Assembly (NCBI RefSeq): GCF_009193255.1
Contig: NZ_WACG01000001.1
Coordinates: 806,001-870,000 of the forward strand
DNA from: Arthrobacter koreensis
Lineage (GTDB): Bacteria; Actinomycetota; Actinomycetes; Actinomycetales; Micrococcaceae
DNA: 64,000 nucleotides
Reading direction: 5' to 3'
This document shows positions 1 to 8,085 of the stretch, piece after piece (positions within the stretch are counted from its first letter, which is position 1; every line of letters starts with the position of its first letter). A program made the position numbers and the translations under genes. Under the pieces are notes generated by a model. That model made no database searches. It was not told where the DNA came from and worked only from the letters and a program-made list of their open reading frames with translations.

Positions 1-105
1 GGGAAGCGGCAGGTACCGCCGCAGACTCCTAGCCGTCCCGCAGCCGGCCGGAGGAACCGCAGCACGCGGGCCCTCCGGTCGGCTGCGCACGGAAACGGCA
101 GGTAA
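1..105 (+). CDS. Possible C-terminal tail of an upstream gene (partial)
   Basis: Frame 1 is open from the first base to a TAA at 103-105 and would encode 34 residues rich in Arg, Pro and Ser. This could be the basic tail of a gene that begins outside the window, for example an RNA-binding protein. The next gene starts 10 bases later, which fits an operon. There is no domain to recognise, and an open frame this short in high-GC DNA can be chance. Confidence 0.35.
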   Translation, partial: GKRQVPPQTPSRPAAGRRNRSTRALRSAAHGNGR

Positions 106-114
106 CGTAAGAGC

Positions 115-1098
115 GTGCAGGCATCATCACCGGTAATCAAGGCAGTCACTATCTGGCTCACTGCCCTCATGCTCTCCATCGCGGCCGCCGTCGTCGTGAT
201 CTGGCTCGTGAACGCCAAGGTCTACGGGCCGGCAAAGCAGGTGGAGAACTACTTCCAGGCGCTCCAGGACGGAGACGGCGCTCTGGCCCTTGGAATCCTC
301 AACGCGGAGGTGCCGGAGGCAAACGCTGCCCTGCTGGACGCGGACGCACTGCGTGCCTCCACTGCAGGCCTTGAGGTGCTCGGCATGGAGGAGGTCTCCA
401 CGTCCATGGACGGGCGCACCAACGTGGTGGTGAACTACCGGCTTGACGGAGCCGAGCAGCAGTCCACCTTCGAGCTGGAGCAGACCGGCACCCGGTGGAT
501 GTTCTTCGACGAGTGGTCTTTCCGGCCGCAGGACCTGCCCACCGTGCGCGTCAACGCGCCCAACCAAAACGAGGCGCAGCTGAACGGAGCCCGGGTCCTG
601 CTGCCCGAGGGCAGCAACACCTTCGCCGCGTTCTACCCCTCGCGGGTGGCGGCCTCCTACACCAGCGGGTACTTCGAGGCACCGGAGCAGTCCGCTGTCC
701 TGGCCGGGCCGGGCGACTCAGTGGACCTGACGCTGCGCAGCCAGGCTACCGAGGAACTGGTCAAGACGGTTGATGCCCGGGTGCGCGAGTTCCTGGACAA
801 CTGCGCCGGCGAGCAGAACCGCCTGGCACCTCCGGGCTGCCCGTTCTACCACCTCACGGACAACCGCGTGGAGCCCCCCATCACCTGGGAGATCCTGGAG
901 TACCCCACGGTGGAGATTTCTCCGGCTGACGGCCACTGGGTACTGGCCCCGCTGCAGGGCAAGGCCCGCGTGAGCGCCACCCAGACCGATCTCTTCTCGG
1001 GCGCGCAGAGCCCGCTCATTGAGGAGAAGGACTTCACCTTCGGCGCCCGGCTCTCCGTGACCGACGCCGGAGTGTCGCTGACCGCCGTCATCGACTAG
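115..1098 (+). CDS. Membrane-anchored extracytoplasmic protein of unknown function
   Basis: This 327-residue protein has one N-terminal hydrophobic segment (about residues 7-32, rich in Ala, Val, Ile and Leu) followed by a long soluble region, so it is probably an anchored protein facing outward. Residues 35-130 have the look of a small alpha+beta fold of the NTF2/DUF4878 kind (start of the soluble part: YGPAKQVENYFQALQDGD), but I cannot assign a family. The start is GTG at 115; the same frame is closed by TAA at 103-105, so no longer start exists in the window, and the Shine-Dalgarno sequence is weak. It converges on the NHL gene, with a 56-bp perfect palindrome between the stops. Confidence 0.75.
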   Translation: MQASSPVIKAVTIWLTALMLSIAAAVVVIWLVNAKVYGPAKQVENYFQALQDGDGALALGILNAEVPEANAALLDADALRASTAGLEVLGMEEVSTSMDGRTNVVVNYRLDGAEQQSTFELEQTGTRWMFFDEWSFRPQDLPTVRVNAPNQNEAQLNGARVLLPEGSNTFAAFYPSRVAASYTSGYFEAPEQSAVLAGPGDSVDLTLRSQATEELVKTVDARVREFLDNCAGEQNRLAPPGCPFYHLTDNRVEPPITWEILEYPTVEISPADGHWVLAPLQGKARVSATQTDLFSGAQSPLIEEKDFTFGARLSVTDAGVSLTAVID

Positions 1099-1115
1099 CT
1101 CCCCCCACACACAAA

Positions 1116-1171
1116 CGAGATAACAGAAACTGCCCGTATCCGGCCGGATACGGGCAGTTTCTGTTATCTCG
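1116..1171. repeat. 56-bp perfect palindrome, family A copy 1
   Basis: Positions 1116-1143 are the exact reverse complement of 1144-1171. The arms contain GATAACAGAAACTGCCCGTA and its complement. It lies 17 bp past the stop of the plus-strand gene and 7 bp from the stop of the minus-strand gene, so it could end transcription in both directions. It has no T-tract and no unpaired loop. Related copies lie at 48663-48720 and 50085-50150. Confidence 0.9.
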
Positions 1172-1178
1172 ATGGTGG

Positions 1179-3092
1179 TTAGTCGAGGCCGCGGAGGTCC
1201 AGGGTCAGTTCCGTTTCGCCGCCGGCCTGCATCACCACGGGGATCCCCCAGTCCTGCTGGTACAGGTGGCAGGCGGCGTGGTCCGGGATTTCTCCGCCGG
1301 GTTCACCGTCGCAGGCCGCAGCGCGGGCGGTGATGTGCAGGACTCCCTCGGCAACGGAATCGGAAAGCACCAGTTCACGGACCAATCCGACGGCGGTTCC
1401 CCCGCCCGAAACCAGCAGCTCCTCCGGGGAGGAAGAGATCTTCAGCTGAGTGGGGTCTCCCCACCGGTCATCAAGCTTCTGTCCCTTGGGCGCGGCGAAG
1501 CGGACGGTGAGGCCCAGGGCGCCAGGTGCCATGGGGGTCTTCGGCCGCTGGGTCTGCCGGGCCCCTTCATCCACGGACTGCGCTTCCTTGGGGATCGGCA
1601 GCCGGACCAGCTGGTGCTTGTTGGCCTCCACAACCACCAGGAGCGGCTCGTCGGACGTCGAGTCCACCAGGACTCCCGAGGGCTCTGCGAGGCCGCGGGT
1701 GAGGGTGGAAACGGTCTTCGTCGCCGGGTCATAGCGGCGCACGGCGCCGTTGTAGGTGTCGGCGATCGCCACGGAGCCGTCCGGAAGGACAGCGACTCCC
1801 AGCGGGTGCTGGAGCCGTGCCTCGGAAGCGTCGCCGTCGCGGAAGCCGAAGTCGAACAGCCCGGCGCCGACGGCGGTGTCCACCGTGACGGCGGGCTTGC
1901 CTGCGGCGGAGGTGTCGAAGCGGAGCCGGCGCAGTGCGGACGTCTCGGAGTCGGCGACCCAGATGCTGCCTTCAGCGTCCTGGGCGAAACCGGAGGACTG
2001 GGCAAACCAGGCGGCGTCGCCGTCGCCGTCGAGCAGGCCTTCAAGGCCGGTTCCGGCCAGGATGGACAGCGCGCCGGTGGCGGGGTCGAAGGCGAAGATC
2101 TGGTGGGTGCCGGCCATGGCCACCACGGCCTGGCCCAGCGCGGTGGACCACAGCACATCCCACGGAGAGGACAGCGAGGTCCCCAGCGGATCGGTTCCCA
2201 GGTCCGTGGACGCGGGGGCGGTCTGGTTCTCAGCGTCAAGCAGCCGCTGGATCCCGTTTCCGGCCACGGTGGTGACGGCTCCGGTGGCCAGGTTCACGCC
2301 GCGCAGGCGGTGGTTGACGGTGTCAGCAACCAGCACGTCGTAGTCGAGGGTCTCTGCGACGGCAGCGGGGAGCACGGTCAGGCCCTGCGGTTCATTGAAC
2401 CTGGCCGTACCGGCGTCGCCGTCGCGCCAGCCCTTGGTGCCTTCACCAATGACCCGGCGCACCGTGGAGAGGTCCGCTTCCAGTTCCACCAGGCGGTGGT
2501 GGCCGGTGTCCGTGACCAGGAAGGTTCCTTCCGGCAGGGCTACCGCCTTGCCCGGGAAGCGCAGGTCTCCGGAGGTTACCTCTGCCGGCACGTACGGGCC
2601 GTCGCCGCGGTGCAGGGTGCCCTTGGCTTCGTGCTCAGCCACCAGCTCAGCAACCAGGGACTCCAGGCCGGCTGCGTGGCCTTCGCCGGAGAGGTGGGCC
2701 ACGATGTAACCCTCGGGGTCAATGACCACCAGGGTGGGCCAGGCACGGGCCGTGTAGGCCTGCCAGGTGGCCAGTTCCGGGTCATCGAGGACGGGGTGGT
2801 GGATTTCGTAGCGTTCGACGGCGGCAGCAAGTGCCACCGGATCGGCCTCATGCTCGAACTTGGGCGAATGGACGCCCACGGTCACCAGGACGTCGGAGTA
2901 CTTCTCCTCCAGCGGCCGCAGCTCATCCAGGACGTGGAGGCAATTGATGCAGCAGAAAGTCCAGAAGTCCAGCAGGACGATCTTGCCGCGGAGGTCTTCC
3001 AGCCCCAGCTGCTTCCCGCCCGTGTTGAGCCAGTTGCGGCCTTCCAGCTCGGAGGCCCGGACGCGGTATCCGGCGCGCACCGTTTCAGTCAT
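1179..3092 (-). CDS. Thioredoxin-like/NHL-repeat protein (NHLRC2-like)
   Basis: This 637-residue protein has three parts. Residues 1-165 form a thioredoxin fold with the redox motif FCCINC (CINC at 48-51) and the cis-Pro region ARAWPTLVVID. Residues of about 175-500 form an NHL beta-propeller with repeated segments such as LVTDTGHHRLVEL, VLVADTVNHRLRGV and AIADTYNGAVRRYDP. The C-terminal part is beta-rich. This is the arrangement of human NHLRC2. No signal peptide is visible, so it is probably cytoplasmic. Its ATG overlaps the stop of the upstream CopD-CtaG gene (ATGA, 3089-3092), so the two are translationally coupled. That suggests a link to thiol or copper handling during oxidase assembly, but this is inference. 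Confidence 0.85.
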   Translation of the reverse strand: MTETVRAGYRVRASELEGRNWLNTGGKQLGLEDLRGKIVLLDFWTFCCINCLHVLDELRPLEEKYSDVLVTVGVHSPKFEHEADPVALAAAVERYEIHHPVLDDPELATWQAYTARAWPTLVVIDPEGYIVAHLSGEGHAAGLESLVAELVAEHEAKGTLHRGDGPYVPAEVTSGDLRFPGKAVALPEGTFLVTDTGHHRLVELEADLSTVRRVIGEGTKGWRDGDAGTARFNEPQGLTVLPAAVAETLDYDVLVADTVNHRLRGVNLATGAVTTVAGNGIQRLLDAENQTAPASTDLGTDPLGTSLSSPWDVLWSTALGQAVVAMAGTHQIFAFDPATGALSILAGTGLEGLLDGDGDAAWFAQSSGFAQDAEGSIWVADSETSALRRLRFDTSAAGKPAVTVDTAVGAGLFDFGFRDGDASEARLQHPLGVAVLPDGSVAIADTYNGAVRRYDPATKTVSTLTRGLAEPSGVLVDSTSDEPLLVVVEANKHQLVRLPIPKEAQSVDEGARQTQRPKTPMAPGALGLTVRFAAPKGQKLDDRWGDPTQLKISSSPEELLVSGGGTAVGLVRELVLSDSVAEGVLHITARAAACDGEPGGEIPDHAACHLYQQDWGIPVVMQAGGETELTLDLRGLD

Positions 3093-5236
3093 CTGCGTTC
3101 TCCTTGGTCTGTCCTAGCATCACGTTCGGCCAGCTGGGCGAACATATTGTTGTAAGCCGTAAGTTCAGCATCGTTATTCCGTTCGGCCGCACGGTCTTTG
3201 CGTTTTGTTTCACGTGCATCCGTCCGGGACCACTGGAGAGCGACGCCAATCGCCACCAGAACCGTGGGAACTTCGCCGATTCCCCACATGATTGCTCCAC
3301 CCAGCTGTTGGTCTTCCAGGGCGCTGACGCCCCAGTCACGGCCCATGTTGCCGAAGTAGGACGCCTGGATCAGCGAGGTCTGGCCCATCACCGCCACACC
3401 GAAGAACGCGTGGAATGCCATGGTGGCCAGCAGGATGACCAGGCGCAGCGGGTACGGCGCCCGGCTGGGCAGCGGATCGATCCCGATCATGGTCAGGATG
3501 AAGATGTAGCCGGTGAGCAGGAAGTGCAGCACCATCAGCTCATGGCCCACGTGCTCGCGCAGCGCGAAGCCAAAGAGGTCCGAGTAGTAGAAAATCACAA
3601 TGGAGCCGGCGAAGTTCACTGCCGCGAAGATCGGGTTGGTAATGATCTTCGAGTACCGCGAATGCACCCCGATCAGGATCCATTCACGCAGGCCGCGGCT
3701 GCCGTCCCGGCGCGGGGTCAGGGCCTTGAGTGCCAGGGTGACGGGCGCTCCGAGAACCAGGAACAGGGGCACCACCATGGTCAGGGCCATGTGGCCAAGC
3801 ATGTGCGTGCTGAAGAGCACCATGCCGTACACGGCGGGCGCACCGGAGGTGACGTAGGTCAGCGCAACAAGGCCAACCAGCCAGCACAGCGTCCGGACCA
3901 GGGACCATTTGTCTCCCCGGCGGCGCACTTTGATGACTCCAAGCACGTACGCGACGCCGATGGTCACTGTGATCGCGACCCACAGCCAGTCGAAGCGCCA
4001 CTCGGTGAGGAATCGCTCAGCGGTCAGCTCGGGAGGCAGGTCGTACCCGGTGAGGATACGGGCCGGGGAAGCGTTCGGCGGCAATTCCTCCGGCCGCGGC
4101 GGGGCCGTGCGTGCAAGTGCCGCGGCAACGCCGGAAATGGCCCCCATGATGAGCAGTTCCACGCCGACGAGCTGCCACAGCACCCTGCGGGCACTCATGG
4201 AGCGTGGTGTCTCCGCTGAGGTCCCCTTGGTGGACCCTGCCGCCTGGGCCGGCAGCTGCGGGATGATCCAGCGCCGGTGCAGGAAACCGAAGACGCCCAG
4301 CACCAGCGTGGCCGCTACCTTGAAGAGCACCAGGGCACCCCAGCGTGAATCGAGCTGCTCCAGGGACGTGATCCGCAGTGAGGCGTTAACCAGGCCGGAA
4401 AGGGAAACCAGGACAAAGCCGAAACCGGCCAGTGCCGAGAACCGGCGCAGCACCACCCCGGTGATGTCGCCAAGCTGCCTGGCTATGACGACGAGGACGA
4501 TGAGCCCGCCGATCCACACACAGACGCCAATGAGGTGCAGCCCGATCGAGTTCACGGCGGCACTGTGGTCATCACCGCCGGCCGCGTGGCCCACCAGTGC
4601 CATGGGCAGCAGTCCGCCGGCAGCAAGTATCAGCGTGAGAGCCAGGCCGGTGAGGGAACGGACACCAAACGTCAGGGTAGTCACGACGGCGGCAATAATG
4701 CTCACTGCCAGCCAGGCGCGTCCGGTGGCGAAATCGGTGAGGAAGGATGCGAGCCCTTCGGTATAAGACGGGTCCGGGCTCAGCGGCAGGCCGGAGACAT
4801 CCGAGTAGGTGAACAGCATGACCGCGATGGCGGACAGTGTCCACAGCGCGGCGGCGCCGGAGGCGAGGTACATGGCCTGCGTGAACGCAGGATGCTCTGG
4901 ACGAGTCTCCCGTTCGCCTTTGCCGGGGCGGGGCCCGGTGTGCTTGGGAAGTATGAAAACGGCGAACACCAGGGCGCCGATGACTGCCGCAACGGCACCG
5001 TTCTGCAGCGCCTTGGCGATGGGCAGCCCCCAGCGGGTCAGCGCACCGGGGTCCGAGAGCTGGGACGCCGCGGCGGCACCCGTGAACAGCAGCGCAATGC
5101 CCAGGGCGAGAACCATGACACCCGCGGCAGCAGCCAGCCAGCCGTTGCGGGCCGGGTGTCCGGCTTCGGACGCCGATCCGGCAGGACGGCCCGGTGAGGT
5201 GTTCTGGGTCTTGGCAGAGTTTGGCACGGTATCCAT
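3089..5236 (-). CDS. CopD-CtaG fusion: copper resistance/cytochrome c oxidase assembly membrane protein
   Basis: A 715-residue polytopic membrane protein. The N-terminal half (to about residue 380) carries a CopD-type copper domain with the pattern HLIGVCVWIGGL. The C-terminal half is a caa3-type CtaG domain with the His-containing helices FSTHMLGHMAL and HELMVLHFLLTGY and the loop MIGIDPLP. A hydrophilic charged tail of about 40 residues ends it. The fusion is common in actinobacteria and is thought to supply copper to cytochrome c oxidase. The gene overlaps the downstream thioredoxin/NHL gene by 4 bases. The ATG at 5236 is followed by a polar stretch of about 30 residues before the first helix. 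Confidence 0.88.
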   Translation of the reverse strand: MDTVPNSAKTQNTSPGRPAGSASEAGHPARNGWLAAAAGVMVLALGIALLFTGAAAASQLSDPGALTRWGLPIAKALQNGAVAAVIGALVFAVFILPKHTGPRPGKGERETRPEHPAFTQAMYLASGAAALWTLSAIAVMLFTYSDVSGLPLSPDPSYTEGLASFLTDFATGRAWLAVSIIAAVVTTLTFGVRSLTGLALTLILAAGGLLPMALVGHAAGGDDHSAAVNSIGLHLIGVCVWIGGLIVLVVIARQLGDITGVVLRRFSALAGFGFVLVSLSGLVNASLRITSLEQLDSRWGALVLFKVAATLVLGVFGFLHRRWIIPQLPAQAAGSTKGTSAETPRSMSARRVLWQLVGVELLIMGAISGVAAALARTAPPRPEELPPNASPARILTGYDLPPELTAERFLTEWRFDWLWVAITVTIGVAYVLGVIKVRRRGDKWSLVRTLCWLVGLVALTYVTSGAPAVYGMVLFSTHMLGHMALTMVVPLFLVLGAPVTLALKALTPRRDGSRGLREWILIGVHSRYSKIITNPIFAAVNFAGSIVIFYYSDLFGFALREHVGHELMVLHFLLTGYIFILTMIGIDPLPSRAPYPLRLVILLATMAFHAFFGVAVMGQTSLIQASYFGNMGRDWGVSALEDQQLGGAIMWGIGEVPTVLVAIGVALQWSRTDARETKRKDRAAERNNDAELTAYNNMFAQLAERDARTDQGERR

Positions 5237-5307
5237 TCTCTACCCCTTGTAAAAATTGGGCCAATCCCGGCCGCTGGTTGGACCAGCCTGCGGGCCCGGG
5301 AACACGG

Positions 5308-5335
5308 GAGGCCGGCACCATCCGGTACCGGCCTC
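5308..5335 (-). terminator. Hairpin downstream of the HU gene
   Basis: Twelve-base arms at 5308-5319 and 5324-5335 (one mismatch) flank a 4-base loop, 17 bases past the HU stop codon on the minus strand. There is no clear T-tract. It may end HU transcription before the CopD-CtaG gene. Confidence 0.6.
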
Positions 5336-5352
5336 TCGGGAAAGCGAGAATA

Positions 5353-5637
5353 CTACTTCTTGGCGACAGCAGCCTTCAGCTTGGAGCCTGCGGTCAGCTT
5401 GACGCTGTGGCCGGCCGGGATCTGGATGGTTTCGCCGGTCTGCGGGTTGCGGCCCTGGCGAGCTGCACGGTCGGTGCGCTCAACAGCAAGCCAGCCCGGG
5501 ATGGTGATCTTTTCGCCGTTGGCAACGGAAGTGGCGAAGATGTCGAAGACAGCGTCGAGCACGCCGTTAACGGCGGTCTGGCTGTTGCCGGACTTCTCTG
5601 CGACAGCGGCAACAAGTTCACTGCGGTTCATAGCCAA
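5353..5637 (-). CDS. HU-family nucleoid DNA-binding protein
   Basis: This 94-residue protein matches a full-length HU/IHF monomer. It starts MNRSELVAAVAEKSG, with the dimerisation helices in residues 1-45. The DNA-binding beta arm follows, with IPGWLAVERTDRAARQGRNP and the tip GRNPQTGETIQIPA. It binds and bends DNA as a dimer. There is no Lys/Ala-rich extension of the mycobacterial or streptomycete HupS type. ATGs occur at codons 1 and 3 (MAMNR); both sit behind a CCAGGAGGACAT Shine-Dalgarno and the first is called here. Hairpins lie on both sides, so it is probably transcribed alone. Confidence 0.93.
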   Translation of the reverse strand: MAMNRSELVAAVAEKSGNSQTAVNGVLDAVFDIFATSVANGEKITIPGWLAVERTDRAARQGRNPQTGETIQIPAGHSVKLTAGSKLKAAVAKK

Positions 5638-5814
5638 TTTATGTCCTCCTGGACTCTGGTGTTTAGCGCGAGCGGTTCACGGATGCGTAACCGCCTCTGT
5701 TCGAAAACTTACCAGCTTAGAAGCCTAAGTCACGCTGAAAACCCCGGTTTTTCGCGGTTTTTTCGGGTTTTTGGGCAAAATCCGGGGAGTTTTGGATGCA
5801 GTAAAGTGCCGGGC

Positions 5815-5853
5815 ATGAAAAAAGGGCGGCAACCACGGGGGTTGCCGCCCTTT
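5815..5853 (-). terminator. Rho-independent terminator of the rpmB-rpmG-rpsN operon
   Basis: Arms of 14 bases at 5821-5834 and 5840-5853 are perfectly complementary (GGGCGGCAACC core). On the minus strand the hairpin is followed by a run of T (A-run at 5818-5823 on the plus strand). It lies 21 bases past the rpsN stop. Confidence 0.88.
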
Positions 5854-5873
5854 TCAGGCGTGGAAAGCGGAGC

Positions 5874-6179
5874 TTACCAGCTGGACTTCTTGATGCCGGG
5901 CAGTTCGCCGGCGTGAGCCATATCGCGGAAACGCACGCGGGAGATACCGAACTTCTGGAGGGTACCCCGGGGGCGGCCGTCAATCTGGTCGCGGTTGCGC
6001 AGGCGAACCGGGGAAGCGTTGCGGGGAAGCTTCTGCAGGCCGAGGCGTGCTGCTTCGCGTGCTTCGTCGGTCGCGTTCGGGTCGACCAGGGTCTTCTTCA
6101 GTTCGAGGCGCTTGGCAGCGTAGCGCTCAACAACAACCTTGCGCTGCTCGTTGCGGGCAATCTTGGACTTCTTTGCCAT
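5874..6179 (-). CDS. rpsN: 30S ribosomal protein S14, zinc-independent long form
   Basis: The 101-residue product starts [20 protein letters not shown] and ends PGIKKSSW, typical of the long bacterial S14. It has no cysteine, so it lacks the zinc-ribbon CxxC pairs of the short S14 encoded in the main ribosomal operon of most actinobacteria. It is the last gene of rpmB-rpmG-rpsN, starting 2 bases after the rpmG stop with a GAGGAG Shine-Dalgarno inside rpmG. In mycobacteria and streptomycetes such cysteine-free sets replace zinc-binding versions when zinc is short and are controlled by Zur. Confidence 0.95.
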   Translation of the reverse strand: MAKKSKIARNEQRKVVVERYAAKRLELKKTLVDPNATDEAREAARLGLQKLPRNASPVRLRNRDQIDGRPRGTLQKFGISRVRFRDMAHAGELPGIKKSSW

Positions 6180-6181
6180 TC

Positions 6182-6349
6182 TTAGCGCTCCTCACGGAAT
6201 TCGACGTGCTGGCGGATCTTGGGGTCGTACTTCTTCAGAACCATGCGGTCCGGGTCGTTACGACGGTTCTTGCGGGTCACATAGGTGTACCCGGTGCCGG
6301 CGGTCGACTTCAGCTTGATGATCGGACGAACGTCCTTGTCCTTAGCCAC
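6182..6349 (-). CDS. rpmG: 50S ribosomal protein L33, zinc-independent form
   Basis: A 55-residue reading frame read directly from the minus strand. It begins at GTG (6347-6349) with [20 protein letters not shown] and ends [15 protein letters not shown]33 proteins that bind zinc carry two CxxC pairs; this one has no cysteine. The GTG overlaps the rpmB TAG by one base (TAGTG), and rpsN follows 2 bases after its TAA. Length, sequence and operon position all agree with the C-minus L33. Confidence 0.94.
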   Translation of the reverse strand: MAKDKDVRPIIKLKSTAGTGYTYVTRKNRRNDPDRMVLKKYDPKIRQHVEFREER

Positions 6350-6585
6350 TAGAGCTTCACACCCTTCGCGAGGAGTTCGGTGACGACTGCGTCAATGCCG
6401 CGGACGTCGATCGTCTTGATGCCGCGGGCGGAAACCTGCAGCGTCACGTTGCGGCGCAGGGACGGAACCCAGTAGCGCTTCTTCTGAATATTCGGGTCGA
6501 ACCGACGCTTGTTGCGGCGGTGCGAGTGCGAAATGCTGTGACCAAAGCCGGGAACAGCTCCGGTTACCTGGCAGTAAGCTGCCAT
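6349..6585 (-). CDS. rpmB: 50S ribosomal protein L28, zinc-independent form
   Basis: A 78-residue L28 with the signature [20 protein letters not shown]. Only one cysteine is present (MAAYCQVTG), so the zinc-binding CxxC pairs of the other L28 type are missing. The reading frame stays open upstream to 6843, but the ATG at 6585 is the real start: it has a strong GGAGGAGAG Shine-Dalgarno and matches the family N-terminus exactly. It is first in a tightly packed operon with rpmG and rpsN. Confidence 0.95.
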   Translation of the reverse strand: MAAYCQVTGAVPGFGHSISHSHRRNKRRFDPNIQKKRYWVPSLRRNVTLQVSARGIKTIDVRGIDAVVTELLAKGVKL

Positions 6586-6939
6586 GATCTCTCCTCCAGT
6601 TGTAGTAAATATGACGGTCCTCAAAAAACAAGCACCAGGCGATGCCGCCATGGCACCTGCAATAAAGAGCGTCCCGCCACCAGTTTTGACACCGTTATTA
6701 CTGCGACTTTCCGGAGGTTGACCTGGCGGGGTGAGATCCAGCCGAAGTGCCTCGCCGCGGGGAAGACGGTGAAGTTCGGGCAGGCACAGCGGAAATCCAC
6801 TGTGACAGCCTTCAATTCTAGGTTTATACGGGCGGCCACGCAAATGCCCTGGTCCCTGCTCTTGCGGGAAGGAACCAGATCATGGGCGCGACTTAACGCC
6901 TTCCTATCCTAAACGGTGCGGGCCCCTGGTCCAAACCGG
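6586..6939. other. 354-bp intergenic region upstream of rpmB
   Basis: This stretch separates the end of the GlgC-like gene from rpmB. The part nearest rpmB (about 6600-6635) is AT-rich and should hold the rpmB promoter (CATATT on the minus strand). I looked for a Zur box (a 7-1-7 palindrome close to TGAAAATGATTTTCA) and found no good match. I see no RNA gene and no clear terminator for the GlgC-like gene. Confidence 0.5.
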
Positions 6940-8085
6940 CTAATCAGCGGAGGGCTTCTCCAGCGCTCCGGCGGCAGTCACGACGGCGATCCCGGTTTCC
7001 GGGTCCTCTTTCGCGCCGTCCAAATCAGTTGCGCCGCCCACCACGGCCCCGGAATCCACCACCATGTTCCGCAGCCGGGCGCCGCTGGTGACGCGCACTC
7101 CGTCCAGCAGCACGCAGCCATGGATCTCGGCGCCGGGTTCAACATGGCAGTCCGGGCCCACCACGCTGCGGACAACTTTGCCGTCCACGCGCGAGCCGGG
7201 AGCCAGCAGGCTGGTTTCAACCTGCGCAGAGGCACCCACGAAAGCGGGCAGGCGGCGCGGGGTGGCGGAAAGGATGGGCCATGCCGGGTCGTCGAAGACC
7301 AAGCCGTGCCCTTCGAGCAGGTCCATGTGCGCCTGGTGGTAGCTCTCCGGCGTACCCATGTCCCGCCAGTAGCCGTCCAACCGGTGTTCGATGACCTTTT
7401 CGCGCTCCACGAGGTACGGCAGGAGCTGGTCTCCGTAGTCTTCCAGCTTGCCGTCGCGCTCCATGAGCTCCTCCAGGCTGCGCAGCAGAACTTCGGCGTC
7501 GTAGAGGAAGATTTCCGCCGCAACCAGGTCCGACTTGGGATCCTCGGGCTTGTATTCGAACCCGGTGACGGTGCCGTCCGCCACTTCGAGGACACCGTGC
7601 TCGGACGGCTCATGGCTGATCCGGTAGCTCACTACGGTGAGGGCGGCGGCCGCGGACGTGTGCGCGGCTATAACGTCCCGGTAATCCAGCCGGTACAGGT
7701 GGTCCGCGCTGAGGACCAGGACCAGGTCCGGATCATATTCGCGGATGTAGTCCACCTGGCGGTACAGGGCATCGGCATTGCCTTCGGCGAACCCCTCCCC
7801 CTCGGACCCCTGGTAGGGCGGAAGCACGCGCAGGCCGCCGTTGGTGCGGTCCAGGTCCCAGGGCCGTCCGCTGACCAGATGGTCATTCAGGGACTTCGGT
7901 TCGTACTGCTCCACGATCCAGACGTCGCTGAGTCCGGAGTTGTGCAGGTTCGAAAGCGGGATGTCGATTAGCCGGTAGGAACCGCCCACCGGCATGGCAG
8001 GCTTGGCCCGCGTGTCTGTGAGGCTTCCCAGCCTTCCTCCGGATCCCCCGGCAAGGATGATGGTCAGTATCCGCGGCTGGCGCAT
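6940..8085 (-). CDS. GlgC-like sugar nucleotidyltransferase (glucose-1-phosphate adenylyltransferase family)
   Basis: A 381-residue protein with an N-terminal nucleotidyltransferase domain: LAGGSGGRLGSLTDTRAKPA at about residues 11-30, then GGSYRLIDIPLSNLHNSG and VLVLSADHLYRLDY. The C-terminal part (from about 280) has the left-handed beta-helix pattern of GlgC (GSRVDGKVVRSVVGPDCHVE). The glycine-rich loop differs from classical GlgC (GGxGTRL), so this may be a paralogue with another sugar or regulatory role. Its ATG directly follows the stop of the MarR gene, so the two are one transcription unit. Confidence 0.82.
   Translation of the reverse strand: MRQPRILTIILAGGSGGRLGSLTDTRAKPAMPVGGSYRLIDIPLSNLHNSGLSDVWIVEQYEPKSLNDHLVSGRPWDLDRTNGGLRVLPPYQGSEGEGFAEGNADALYRQVDYIREYDPDLVLVLSADHLYRLDYRDVIAAHTSAAAALTVVSYRISHEPSEHGVLEVADGTVTGFEYKPEDPKSDLVAAEIFLYDAEVLLRSLEELMERDGKLEDYGDQLLPYLVEREKVIEHRLDGYWRDMGTPESYHQAHMDLLEGHGLVFDDPAWPILSATPRRLPAFVGASAQVETSLLAPGSRVDGKVVRSVVGPDCHVEPGAEIHGCVLLDGVRVTSGARLRNMVVDSGAVVGGATDLDGAKEDPETGIAVVTAAGALEKPSAD

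Noticed and set aside
1116-1171. Ordinary rho-independent terminator
   Set aside because: It is perfectly palindromic with no loop and no T-tract, and its sequence recurs in distant copies; it is listed as a repeat, though it may still stop transcription.
1266-3155. A 629-codon frame antisense to the thioredoxin/NHL gene
   Set aside because: The opposite strand encodes clear thioredoxin and NHL motifs; this frame has none.
6586-6939. A Zur box upstream of rpmB
   Set aside because: The best AT-rich stretches do not form a 7-1-7 palindrome close to the known consensus, so I do not call it.
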